DNA of 64,000 nt from CAVUNY01 sp963768585 (GTDB lineage Bacteria; Chloroflexota; Anaerolineae; Anaerolineales; Anaerolineaceae), in assembly GCA_963768585.1 (NCBI GenBank), contig CAVYIF010000006.1, positions 124,001 to 188,000 of the forward strand, read 5' to 3'. The translations under genes were made by a program, and so were the position numbers. Under the pieces are notes generated by a model. The model searched no databases. It worked only from the letters and a program-made list of their open reading frames with translations, and was not told the DNA's origin. Positions 7,991 through 16,822 of the stretch are shown here, piece by piece; the first letter of the stretch is position 1, and every line of letters starts with the position of its first letter.

Positions 7991-8929
7991 ATGAAGACCC
8001 ATCCGAAAATTGTCGTCGTAGGGAGCGCCAACACAGATCTGGTGCTGCAGCTGCCGCGCCTGCCAAAAGTAGGCGAGTCGGTAATCGGCCCACGCTTCTT
8101 GCAGGCTCTGGGAGGCAAAGGCGCCAACCAGGCCGTAGCGGCTGCCCGGTTGGGCGCCGAGGTAACCTTCGTATGCAAGCTGGGCCGGGATGAATATGGG
8201 CGGGGCTGTCACCAGGCTTACCAGGCAGAGGGCATGCATCTCGAGCACATATTCTGGGATGAAGATACCCCCTCAGGGGTGGCTTTTATCTTTGTCAGCG
8301 AGAACGGCGAGAACCTGATCGGTGTGGCCCCGGGAGCGAATATGCGCCTGACGACGGACGAAGTGCAGCAGGCTGAAGCAGCGATTGCCGCAGCCGACTG
8401 CCTCTTAATCCAATTAGAAGTGCCCATAGCGGCCGATCTGAAAGCCGTGCAAATCGCCAGGCGGCATGGGGTGCCGGTCATCCTCAACCCTGCACCGCCC
8501 GACCATATCCCGGTTGAACTGCTCGAACAGATCGACTACCTGACCCCCAACGAAACCGAATTGGATTTTCTCAGCCGCAGCATTGCCAACCAGGCGGGTT
8601 CTCTTAAATCAGCCTTTATCTGGCTGAGCCAGCAGGTACCGCACCTGGTAGTGACCCTGGGGGCGCAGGGCTGCCGGGTGGTAGCGAAGGAAGAGGATGT
8701 GCTTATTCCGGCGTTTGCCGTCAAAGCCGTGGACACCACCGCCGCCGGAGATGCCTTCAACGGTGCATTGGCAGTGGCCCTGGCCCGCGGGTTGGCGTTG
8801 AAGGCCGCCGTGCGCTTTGCCAGCGCCGTCGGGGCCCTTTCCGTAACCCGCCTGGGGGCGATGAATTCGCTGCCCACTGCCGCCGATGTGGAAAGCTTTT
8901 TGGAGAAAAGATCACAAAAAACATCCTAA
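7991..8929 (+). CDS. rbsK: Ribokinase (PfkB family)
   Basis: 312 aa, the usual ribokinase length. N-terminal VVVGSANTDLVLQLPRLPKVGE, then PfkB signature 1 GGKGANQAVAAARLGA, and C-terminal signature 2 DTTAAGDAFNGALAVAL with the catalytic Asp of AAGD and an oxyanion-hole Gly/Ala run. The reaction is ATP-dependent 5-phosphorylation of ribose (or a related pentose/2-deoxyribose). Cytoplasmic. It follows the cupin isomerase closely. Sugar specificity cannot be fixed from sequence, although the G-G-K-G-A-N motif is typical of true ribokinases. Confidence 0.88.
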   Translation: MKTHPKIVVVGSANTDLVLQLPRLPKVGESVIGPRFLQALGGKGANQAVAAARLGAEVTFVCKLGRDEYGRGCHQAYQAEGMHLEHIFWDEDTPSGVAFIFVSENGENLIGVAPGANMRLTTDEVQQAEAAIAAADCLLIQLEVPIAADLKAVQIARRHGVPVILNPAPPDHIPVELLEQIDYLTPNETELDFLSRSIANQAGSLKSAFIWLSQQVPHLVVTLGAQGCRVVAKEEDVLIPAFAVKAVDTTAAGDAFNGALAVALARGLALKAAVRFASAVGALSVTRLGAMNSLPTAADVESFLEKRSQKTS

Positions 8930-8966
8930 CCGCACATATTGCCCCATCAATCCAGCGGAGGTCAAT

Positions 8967-9365
8967 ATGAAGAGCAGGCTCTCGTTTCCACTAGTCCTCT
9001 TAATGATCCTCTCACTTGAGAAATTCGTTCAGCACATGTTTGTCACTTATGCCTTCATGGTGGATCTTGGTGGCATCAGGCAATTCGTCTCTCTCGATTA
9101 CCGGATTTTTATGGTCTCAGGTTTCCTGGTGGGGATCTTGTTCTTGGTAAGCTTTATCCTCATGACTCGTCGCGACCGGCTCAGCCTCAATCTCCTGCTG
9201 GGGCTTGCGCTATTCGATTTTGTGGGTGAGTTTGTTGCCCAAGGAACACTGTTCATTGCCATTCCAGTCTCGTTTGTTGTGGCATCCCTGATCATCATTG
9301 TGTTGCTTGTAACCAGGAAGAGCCTCGTCGAGGAAGATGAGACGTTTCACGCTGGTGCGAATTGA
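8967..9365 (+). CDS. Small four-helix membrane protein, unknown function
   Basis: 132 aa from the ATG at 8967, which has a strong GGAGG 5 nt away (an upstream in-frame start inside rbsK was rejected). Four hydrophobic stretches are visible (LVLLMILSL, MVSGFLVGILFLVSFIL, LLLGLALFDFVG, FVVASLIIIVLLV) with short charged loops and an acidic C-terminus. No family recognised. It lies 37 bp after ribokinase and could share its transcript. Confidence 0.7.
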   Translation: MKSRLSFPLVLLMILSLEKFVQHMFVTYAFMVDLGGIRQFVSLDYRIFMVSGFLVGILFLVSFILMTRRDRLSLNLLLGLALFDFVGEFVAQGTLFIAIPVSFVVASLIIIVLLVTRKSLVEEDETFHAGAN

Positions 9366-9485
9366 CTTTTACCGATCATTATTCTGACAGATTTAATCCT
9401 GCATTTCGGGGATAGTCCTGCACAAGATTTTCATCTTCTTCGTTCACAATCGAATCTCAGACAACAATCAGCGTCCAATCTTAAG

Positions 9486-9491
9486 TATAAT
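9486..9491 (+). promoter_or_regulatory. Possible -10 box for the antiporter unit
   Basis: TATAAT in the 284-bp gap between the small membrane protein and the antiporter. Otherwise that gap holds only a candidate 43-codon frame. Confidence 0.35.
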
Positions 9492-9521
9492 AGGATCAAA
9501 CTTATTCACATTAGGCCTTCT

Positions 9522-9653
9522 ATGACCATCGGTAATCGCCACCTGTATCCATTCATCGCGACCATCTTCTGTGCCCAGTACGGCTGTGCAGATGCATTAA
9601 GAGAAAGGTACCAACGGTTGATCATCTGGCGCCCTGCGACAGGATCCGAATGA
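9522..9653 (+). CDS. Candidate 43-codon leader ORF before the antiporter
   Basis: ATG at 9522 reads MTIGNRHLYPFIATIFCAQY and ends with a TGA that overlaps the antiporter ATG (ATGA, 9650-9653). It starts about 24 nt after the expected transcription start from the TATAAT at 9486. There is no good Shine-Dalgarno and no recognisable family, so this may be chance; translational coupling is the only reason to list it. Confidence 0.22.
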   Translation: MTIGNRHLYPFIATIFCAQYGCADALRERYQRLIIWRPATGSE

Positions 9654-11332
9654 ATAAAAATCCCCGGCTCTTGCTTTTACCCCGCCTTTGCGCACTGGGG
9701 CTGATTCTATTCTTTCTTTCCGGATGCACGACCCCAATCGTTGAAGGCGTTCACACCGGCGGGGAATTCGTCCAGGTCGAGGAAATCATCATCGGTCTGC
9801 TGCTGATTTCTGCTGTGGTCAGCCTGGTGGCGCAAAGGCTGCGCATTCCCTATACGGTCGGGTTGGTGGTGGTTGGGTTCGGGCTGACGCTCATCGGGCG
9901 CACCGCTGTTCCCAACTTCACCTCGGAATTAATCCTCGTGATTCTCGTACCGCCGTTGGTTTTTGAAGCGGCATTCTTATTAGATGTTGACGATCTTATC
10001 AAGGAACTGCCCCTGATCCTGATGTTGACCATCCCTGGGGTAGTCCTGACCACTCTGCTGGTAGGCGGGTTGGTTTCATTTACAGCCGGGATCCCGATTG
10101 CCGTGGCACTGGTCTTTGGCTCATTAATTGCCGCTACCGACCCGGTGGCTGTGGTGGCCCTGTTCCGCACGGTGGGCGTTCCCAAACGCCTGCAGGTTCT
10201 GCTGGAAGGTGAGAGTTTGCTCAATGACGGCACCGCCATTGTCATTTTCAACCTGATGCTGGTGGTGGCGCTGACCGGACATTTTGATTTATCCACCAGT
10301 ATTGGCCAATTCTTTATCGTCGCCGGCGGTGGCATTCTGGTAGGGGTTATCTCAGGCCTCATCATCTCGCAGCTGATCGGCCAGATCGATAACTACCTGA
10401 TCGAAACCACCCTGACGACGATCCTGGCTTACGGATCCTACCTGGTTGCGGAATACATGCTGGGGGTAAGCGGTGTTCTGGCGGTGGTAGCCGCCGGTCT
10501 GGCTTCGGGCAAATTTGGCCCGCGCGGGATGTCTTCCACCACGCGCATCGTGGTTTTTAATTTCTGGGAATATGTGGCCTTCCTGGCCAACTCATTTGTC
10601 TTCCTGATCATTGGCCTGCAAATCGATCTATCTTTACTGATCAACAATGCCCTCTCCATTCTCTTCGGCATCCTGGCGGTCATTATCGCCCGCGCAGTAA
10701 CCGTCTACGGCCTGACCTGGTTCCGCAAAGGGCTGCCCTTTACGTATAAGCACATTCTGTTTTGGGGAGGGCTGCGCGGGGCAATCTCTCTGGCACTGGC
10801 GTTAAGCCTGCCGATCAACCTGCCTTTCCGCGACCAGCTGCAGGCCATGGCCTTTGGTGTGGTGCTCTTCACCCTGCTGGTTGAGGGGCTGACCATGAAA
10901 CCGCTGATTAAATCCACCGGAATCATCCAGACCAGTTCCAGTCACTTTTATTTTGAACTGCGCCACGGCCGGGCAGTAGCCATGCGGGCTGCCCAAACTC
11001 GCCTGGAAGAACTGAGCAGGCTGGGCCTGATCTCTGAATATACCTGGCAAATCCTCGAGCCCTTGCTCAAAAAGCGTACGAAAAAGGCCACCGAGGAACA
11101 GCAAAAGACATTAGAAAATGACCCATTTCTCCATCATGAAGAGATGGCGGAGGCCTGGCGAGAAATGCTCCAGGTACAACGCGCTTCGATCATTTCCCTG
11201 TTTCGCGACCACATCCTTTCAGATGAAGCCTATTCTGAATTGATTTCTGAAGTGGATTTTATGCTGACAAACTCGGACCGGCCCTGGCCTGAGCTGGCGG
11301 ATATGGCGAAGGAAAATGGTGAAAAGCAATAA
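9650..11332 (+). CDS. Na+/H+ antiporter, CPA1 (NhaP-like) family
   Basis: 560 aa. About 12 membrane segments occupy residues 45-430, with the CPA1 motifs AATDPVAVVALF and EGESLLNDGTA (Asp residues that carry the exchanged ions). A cytosolic C-terminal tail of 120 residues is charged and helical. Oddly, the extreme N-terminus looks like a lipoprotein signal (LFFLSGC, Cys26) ahead of the transporter core; it may be just an extra first helix. Role: exchange of cytoplasmic Na+ or K+ for H+. The next gene overlaps by 17 bp, so the two are translationally coupled. Confidence 0.85.
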   Translation: MNKNPRLLLLPRLCALGLILFFLSGCTTPIVEGVHTGGEFVQVEEIIIGLLLISAVVSLVAQRLRIPYTVGLVVVGFGLTLIGRTAVPNFTSELILVILVPPLVFEAAFLLDVDDLIKELPLILMLTIPGVVLTTLLVGGLVSFTAGIPIAVALVFGSLIAATDPVAVVALFRTVGVPKRLQVLLEGESLLNDGTAIVIFNLMLVVALTGHFDLSTSIGQFFIVAGGGILVGVISGLIISQLIGQIDNYLIETTLTTILAYGSYLVAEYMLGVSGVLAVVAAGLASGKFGPRGMSSTTRIVVFNFWEYVAFLANSFVFLIIGLQIDLSLLINNALSILFGILAVIIARAVTVYGLTWFRKGLPFTYKHILFWGGLRGAISLALALSLPINLPFRDQLQAMAFGVVLFTLLVEGLTMKPLIKSTGIIQTSSSHFYFELRHGRAVAMRAAQTRLEELSRLGLISEYTWQILEPLLKKRTKKATEEQQKTLENDPFLHHEEMAEAWREMLQVQRASIISLFRDHILSDEAYSELISEVDFMLTNSDRPWPELADMAKENGEKQ

Positions 11333-12833
11333 AAACTCGTTCTTTTCTCGGATATACGAACGCGTAATCCACCCCTTGCCTTACACCCGCCGCAAGGAAG
11401 TCATCGCGGAAATTACCCCGTTGGCTTCCCCCGGTTTTGATTACTTGTTGCTGGTGGTGCTCTCTACCAGTATCGCAACCCTGGGGTTGATTACCAATTC
11501 CCCGGCAGTGATCATCGGCGCCATGCTGGTCGCGCCATTAATGTCGCCAATTATTGGGATTGGCCTGGCTTCGATCACCGGCGACACCCTCATGCTGCGT
11601 CGGGCGATCAGCGCGCTGCTGCGCGGGGCGCTGCTGGCGATTGTGCTGTCCGCTTTGATCACTTTTCTCAACGGCAAGCTGCCCATTCTCAGTTTGCAGA
11701 CCCTGCCGCAAGAAGTATTATCGCGAACCCGCCCGACGCCCATCGATCTGGTGATTGCCCTGGCCGGCGGCGTGGCCGCGGCATATGCCCTGACCCAAAA
11801 AAATCTCTCGGCAGCCCTGCCAGGGGTCGCCATCGCCACGGCCCTCATGCCCCCGCTGTGCACCATAGGAATTGGCGTGGCATTGGGACGGGGCGATGTT
11901 GCCGGGGGAGCACTGCTGCTGTTCACCACCAACACCGTGACGATCGCGTTTTCTTCGGTGCTGGTCTTTTTTCTGCGCGGGTTTGGCCGCAGCAATCCTG
12001 AAGGTGAACACCGCCTGCCAGGCAGCCTGCTGCTTTCGGCTTTCCTGACACTGGTCATCCTGGTGCCGCTAAGTTATTTAAGTCTGAGGTTTTTTCAGGT
12101 AGCCGCCCAAAACCAGACCATTAATGCCGTGGTTACAGCCGAAGTTAACCGGCTGGGTAATGTGGAACTGACTGAAATTCAGCCCTATCGTGTCGGAAAC
12201 ACGCTGGACCTGAACCTGACGATCACCACGACCACCCAGCTGACTTACGAAGAGGTTGTCACCCTGCAGCAGGCGATCGTCGACCGATTAAAAGAGCCCG
12301 TGTCCTTGCACATCAACCAGGTGCTGGCCGAACGATTGGATCCATTGATTCCGCCCACCGATACGGCTACGCCAACCGCAACCCTGACCTTTACCCCCGG
12401 CCCCAGCCCAACGACCACGCCCACCATGACCCCCACGGCGACGCTTACCGCAACCCTCACCATCACACCCTCGCCCACACCAACCAATACGCCGACTCTG
12501 ACCTACACCCCTACCCCCACTCTGGAACTGGGTGAAATCGTCACCGCGCACCTGCCAGGGCTGCTGATTTACCAATCACCAGGCGGGCCAATCATCGGTC
12601 TGCTTGTGCCCGGACAAAAGATCACAATTTTATACCGCAGCCTTATTTTCAACGGTCTGCTGTGGTTGGAAATTCAGGATAATTCAGGACGGATCGGGTG
12701 GGTGCCCAGCCTGTATGTACATACCCTGGTGCCGACCGCCACCCCAACCGGCTTGCCCACGCAGACGCCTACCCTGACCGCCACCTCAAGCCCGCGCCCA
12801 CCGCTGCAAACACCGACCCCCACGGCTCAATAG
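11316..12833 (+). CDS. DUF389 membrane protein with Thr/Pro linker and SH3-like domain
   Basis: 505 aa. Residues about 35-260 match the DUF389 pattern (ATLGLITNSPAVIIGAMLVAP and LMPPLCTIGIG) with six or so membrane helices. A soluble domain follows, then a long Thr/Pro-rich linker (residues about 350-405), a bacterial SH3-like domain (ITILYRSLIFNGLLWLEIQD ... IGWVPSLYV) and a second Thr/Pro tail. SH3b domains often bind cell-wall peptides, so the tail probably faces outside. ATG 11316 has AAGGA upstream and overlaps the antiporter stop. Function of DUF389 is not established; coupling to a cation antiporter suggests an accessory role. Confidence 0.82.
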   Translation: MVKSNKNSFFSRIYERVIHPLPYTRRKEVIAEITPLASPGFDYLLLVVLSTSIATLGLITNSPAVIIGAMLVAPLMSPIIGIGLASITGDTLMLRRAISALLRGALLAIVLSALITFLNGKLPILSLQTLPQEVLSRTRPTPIDLVIALAGGVAAAYALTQKNLSAALPGVAIATALMPPLCTIGIGVALGRGDVAGGALLLFTTNTVTIAFSSVLVFFLRGFGRSNPEGEHRLPGSLLLSAFLTLVILVPLSYLSLRFFQVAAQNQTINAVVTAEVNRLGNVELTEIQPYRVGNTLDLNLTITTTTQLTYEEVVTLQQAIVDRLKEPVSLHINQVLAERLDPLIPPTDTATPTATLTFTPGPSPTTTPTMTPTATLTATLTITPSPTPTNTPTLTYTPTPTLELGEIVTAHLPGLLIYQSPGGPIIGLLVPGQKITILYRSLIFNGLLWLEIQDNSGRIGWVPSLYVHTLVPTATPTGLPTQTPTLTATSSPRPPLQTPTPTAQ

Positions 12834-12859
12834 GCCAAAGGGCAAACCCTGATCGTTCT

Positions 12860-14902
12860 TTACAATTTCTCGGGTGTTTCTGGCGGGTTGCCTTCGCGTA
12901 AAACCTTTTCTACCGCAGCGTAACGATCGATTTTTGTTAGAATAAATACCTTGTCCCCGGCCGTCAGCCGCGTCCGTCCGCGCGGCACGATCATCTGCGA
13001 GCCGCGTTGGATAGAGACGATCACACTTTCATCGGGTAATGAAAAGTCTTTCAACTGCTGGTTACATCCAACATCGGCAGGCGAAATGATAAACTCTTTT
13101 AACTCGGTCCCCACCTGGTTCTGCATTCGCAGGCGCGTCATGTGGGCATCTGTTTTCTGTTTGTCTACCAGGGCGTTCGAATAAGCATGGACAATATCCG
13201 TCCGGCGCAGCACCCCAATCACATGTAGTGGATCGTGACGGCTGACTACCGGGATGCGGCCCACATCCAGGGCACCAAAATGGCGCAAGGCTTCGTTTAA
13301 AGTCTCATCCGGGTAAACGGTCAACACGTTGGTCGTACAAATATCCGCCACTTTGGCTTCGGTGTCATCAACTTTCAGAGCTCTTTCCAGGTCGGAGATC
13401 GTCACAATGCCGTAAAGTTCCCCCTGTGCATTAAACACGATCAATCCATGATGCGAGGTTTCTTGAAAGATCTGCGCCAGTTGGGGCAAAGGAATTTGCG
13501 GAGAAACAGTGATCATCTCGCCAATCGGGGTCATGGCATCTTCCACCAGAATGGAACTCATCAGGTTCATACTGCGCCTGGCTTTAACATCCAACCCACG
13601 CCTGGCCAGCTTCAAGGTGTAAATGCTTTCTGGCTCCAGCCATTGAGCGATAAGCGTGCTGATCACCGTGGCAAACATCAGCGGCAAGACAATCCGGTAA
13701 TCCTGGGTCATTTCAAAAAGAATTAAAATCGCAGTGACCGGCGCACGCGCCGCCCCGGCAAATACGGCTGCCATCCCCACCATGGCATAGGCCCCGCTGG
13801 AAGCCACGATCCCCGGGAAGAGCATATTGGCAACCGTCCCAAAGGCTCCCCCCAGCATTGCCCCGGTAAACAGCGCCGGGGCAAATACCCCGCCCGAAGC
13901 GCCTGCCCCCAGGGTTAGCGAAGTTGCCACTATTTTTCCAAAAATTAAAAGCAGGAGCAGGCCCAATCCCAGTTTTCCCGCCAACAAATCGGAGATGGCG
14001 TTGAAGCCCGTCCCGAACACCTGCGGCACAAAGAAACCAAGGATACCCAGGCCGAGACCACCCACAGCCGGTTTGAGATAATTAGGAAACTTCCAATCAT
14101 CGAACACATCTTCCATGAAATATAGCAGTTTGACAAACAACCAGGCAGCAAAACCTGCCAGAACCCCCAGCCCCAGGTAAAGGACCAGCTCCCATGGCGA
14201 ATTAAGCGAATAGGCCGGTACCACAAAGGCTGGAAAATCTCCCAGGATGGCCCGGCTGACCACGCTGGCAGTGACCGCGGAAATCACCACAGTTCCCAGG
14301 CTTTGAAAGCCAAAATCGCCCAGGATCACCTCGACCGAAAAAAGAACCCCTGCAATTGGGGCATTAAACGTGGCCGCAATACCGGCAGCGGCACCTGAAG
14401 CGACCAGGTTGACCACCCGCCGCTCGCTCAACTTAAAAAATTGACCAATAACCGAACCCAATGCCGCCCCGATTTGAACGATGGGCCCTTCACGGCCCAC
14501 AGACCCGCCGGAACCAATTGTAATCGCCGAACCCAGGGCTTTAGCCACCACCACTACCGGACGGATGCGCCCGCTGCGGGTAGCAATTGCCGTGAGCACT
14601 TCGGGCACACCATGACCCTTGGCTTCCTTGGCAATGTACTCGACAATGAATCCAACCGGCAGCCCACCAATCATCGGCAGCAGAATTACCCATGGGCTGG
14701 TGACCAGGCTAAAATTCTCCAGCGTTCCAAAAAAGAGCTGGTTGAAAAATGCAATCATCTTGATAAAGAAAACGGTGCCAAGACCCGTCCCCAGGCCAAC
14801 AATAACAGCAAAGGATACTAAAACAGCCGTTTCGGAGGACCAAAAAACCCTTCCTATACGGCTTGTGAAAGGTTTGAATAATTTCGTCCTGTTTTCACTC
14901 AT
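12860..14902 (-). CDS. ClC-type chloride channel/antiporter with CBS pair and RCK_C domain
   Basis: 680 aa. Membrane core to about residue 430 with the ClC selectivity sequences GSGGS (130-134) and GREGP (136-140, gating glutamate E138 present). Next are two CBS domains (VEDAMTPIGEMITVSP; VADICTTNVLTVYPDE), then a C-terminal TrkA-C/RCK_C domain (LKDFSLPDESVIVSIQRG). CBS pairs bind adenine nucleotides and RCK_C domains bind small ligands, so transport is probably gated by energy or ligand state. The gating glutamate leaves both channel and Cl-/H+ exchange possible. AGGTGA precedes the ATG. It converges on the DUF389 gene, 26 bp apart. Confidence 0.9.
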   Translation of the reverse strand: MSENRTKLFKPFTSRIGRVFWSSETAVLVSFAVIVGLGTGLGTVFFIKMIAFFNQLFFGTLENFSLVTSPWVILLPMIGGLPVGFIVEYIAKEAKGHGVPEVLTAIATRSGRIRPVVVVAKALGSAITIGSGGSVGREGPIVQIGAALGSVIGQFFKLSERRVVNLVASGAAAGIAATFNAPIAGVLFSVEVILGDFGFQSLGTVVISAVTASVVSRAILGDFPAFVVPAYSLNSPWELVLYLGLGVLAGFAAWLFVKLLYFMEDVFDDWKFPNYLKPAVGGLGLGILGFFVPQVFGTGFNAISDLLAGKLGLGLLLLLIFGKIVATSLTLGAGASGGVFAPALFTGAMLGGAFGTVANMLFPGIVASSGAYAMVGMAAVFAGAARAPVTAILILFEMTQDYRIVLPLMFATVISTLIAQWLEPESIYTLKLARRGLDVKARRSMNLMSSILVEDAMTPIGEMITVSPQIPLPQLAQIFQETSHHGLIVFNAQGELYGIVTISDLERALKVDDTEAKVADICTTNVLTVYPDETLNEALRHFGALDVGRIPVVSRHDPLHVIGVLRRTDIVHAYSNALVDKQKTDAHMTRLRMQNQVGTELKEFIISPADVGCNQQLKDFSLPDESVIVSIQRGSQMIVPRGRTRLTAGDKVFILTKIDRYAAVEKVLREGNPPETPEKL

Positions 14903-15092
14903 AAATTTTCACCTGGTTTCGATTCGGTTAATGTCTGCCGTTAACCCGCATGATTTTTTCTATTATAACCAATTCTAACCAATTTTATCTTTAGCGACAT
15001 AGTTCTCCAAATCGATTTGGATGTCAATTATTTATACGCCGCTGAAAACTGCCCAGCGCTATCTTATGTTTTTATTTTTATCGGATTTCCTC

Positions 15093-15098
15093 TATAAT
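15093..15098 (+). promoter_or_regulatory. -10 box upstream of the B12-binding protein gene
   Basis: TATAAT about 77 nt before the start; only a T-rich, non-consensus -35 region precedes it. The remainder of 14903-15174 is AT-rich and shows no gene. Confidence 0.4.
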
Positions 15099-15174
15099 CA
15101 TTAATACAAACGGTTTGGTGATCTTCATGTTTTTCCCACACGCTCAACTCAATTTGTCCTGAAAGGAATAAAAG

Positions 15175-16791
15175 ATGAAAACGGTGGTCGCAGCAGCACT
15201 GGGGGAATGCGTTCATGTTGCCGGTGTGATGAAATTTATCCATCTGGCAGAAAGCGCGGGATGGCGCGCCATATTTTTAGGCCCGGCGGTGTCGGTAGAA
15301 TCTGTGATCGCGGCAGCCCGCCGCGAAAAAGCCGACCTGGTGGGCGTTTCGTACCGGCTGACCCCGGAAACGGGCGAACAACTGCTGGCACAGTTTGCCG
15401 AATCTGCAGATGATCTGCATGCCGCCGGGGTGCGTTTTGCATTTGCAGGCACACCCCCGGTCGCCCAGCGTGCCCGCGCCATGGGCTTTTTTGAAAGGGT
15501 CTTTGAAGGCGGGGAACCACCTGAAAGCGTGCTCGCTTACCTCAAGGGTCAAAAAGATGAAGGCCGTTCCGAAACCGACTTCCCACAAACGACCATCGAA
15601 CGCATTCGCTGGAAATCACCCTATCCGATCTTGCGCCATCACTTCGGTTTACCGACGCTGAAGGCTACCCGGGCAGGCATTGCCGAAATCGCAGAAGCCC
15701 AGGCCCTGGATGTGATCTCCCTGGGTATCGACCAGGACGCACAGGAAAATTTTTTTCGCCCCGAACGCCAGGATGCGCGCCGGCGCGGAGCGGGCGGCGT
15801 GCCGGTGCGCAGTGCTGCGGATTACAGCGAGCTGTTTGCTGCCTCCCGGCGGGGGAATTATCCGCTGATGCGCACCTATTCCGGCACAGATGATTTCATC
15901 CGCCTGGCTGAGACGGTCGTCGCCACGATCCACAATGCCTGGTGCGCCATCCCGCTCTTCTGGTTCAACCGCATGGACGGGCGCGGCCCCTGGGATCTGG
16001 AAGGATCCATCCGGCAGCACCAGGAAGTAATCGCCTGGTATGGGCGCGCAAAAATTCCGGTGGAGTTGAACGAGCCCCATCACTGGGGCATGCGCGATGC
16101 CCCGGACGTGGTGTTTGTCGTCTCGGCTTACCTGTCTGCTTACAACGCGCGTGCTTTCGGCGCACAGGATTATATCGCCCAACTGATGTTCAACAGCCCG
16201 CCGGGGTTATCGGATGCGATGGACCTGGCGCGCATGCTGGCAGCTCTGGACCTGGTAGAAACACTTGCCCGGCCCGGTTTCCGGATCTGGCGCCAGACGC
16301 GCACCGGGCTGCTGAGCTACCCGCTGGATCCGACCGCTGCCCGTGCCCACCTGGCTACCAGCATCTACCTGCAGATGGGGCTGCACCCGCATATCGTGCA
16401 CGTGGTCGGACACACCGAAGCCCATCATGCGGCGACTGCCCAGGATGTGATCGAAGCCTGCGGCCTGGCCCGGCGAGCCATTGAAAATGCGCTTGGCGCT
16501 CCAAACCCAGGCGCCGATCCAAGGGTGCAGGCGCGGCGCGAGCATCTGGTGCGAGAAGCGCAGGTCACCCTGGATGCCATTCGGTCAGCGGCTGCGAAGG
16601 GGGTTCAGGATCCGCTTACCGATCCTGCCACCCTGGCCAGGGCGGTCACCACGGGCATTCTGGATGCCCCCCATTTGCGCAACAACCCTTACGCGCGCGG
16701 TATGGTGCGCACCCGCATCATTCAAGGTGCCTGCGAGGCTGTAGCTGAAAACGGCCGGCCATTAAGCGAAGCAGAACGGTTGAACCTGTAA
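15175..16791 (+). CDS. Cobalamin-binding, mutase-like protein
   Basis: 538 aa with AAGGA before the ATG. Residues 1-130 look like a B12-binding Rossmann domain: MKTVVAAALGECVHVAGVMK, then GVSYRLTPETG and FAGTPP. The usual DxHxxG reads CVHVAG, so the lower-ligand His and Gly remain but the Asp is replaced. Residues 150-538 resemble the TIM-barrel catalytic part of carbon-skeleton or amino mutases (TYSGTDDFIRLAETVVATIH, AQLMFNSPPGLSDAMDLARM), with B12 and barrel modules in one chain. No specific substrate is recognised; lysine/ornithine/glutamate mutases are the nearest idea. The gene directly precedes a frameshifted opine-dehydrogenase-type gene (32 bp), implying an amino-acid pathway. Confidence 0.65.
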   Translation: MKTVVAAALGECVHVAGVMKFIHLAESAGWRAIFLGPAVSVESVIAAARREKADLVGVSYRLTPETGEQLLAQFAESADDLHAAGVRFAFAGTPPVAQRARAMGFFERVFEGGEPPESVLAYLKGQKDEGRSETDFPQTTIERIRWKSPYPILRHHFGLPTLKATRAGIAEIAEAQALDVISLGIDQDAQENFFRPERQDARRRGAGGVPVRSAADYSELFAASRRGNYPLMRTYSGTDDFIRLAETVVATIHNAWCAIPLFWFNRMDGRGPWDLEGSIRQHQEVIAWYGRAKIPVELNEPHHWGMRDAPDVVFVVSAYLSAYNARAFGAQDYIAQLMFNSPPGLSDAMDLARMLAALDLVETLARPGFRIWRQTRTGLLSYPLDPTAARAHLATSIYLQMGLHPHIVHVVGHTEAHHAATAQDVIEACGLARRAIENALGAPNPGADPRVQARREHLVREAQVTLDAIRSAAAKGVQDPLTDPATLARAVTTGILDAPHLRNNPYARGMVRTRIIQGACEAVAENGRPLSEAERLNL

Positions 16792-16822
16792 GTTTTTATT
16801 TTCTATTCAAGGGAGGGATATT

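Noticed and set aside
12836..12860. GGGCAAACCCTGATCG as another c-di-GMP aptamer
   Set aside because: Only the first block matches; no GNRA hairpin or CGCAAAGC follows in the 26 bp between convergent genes.
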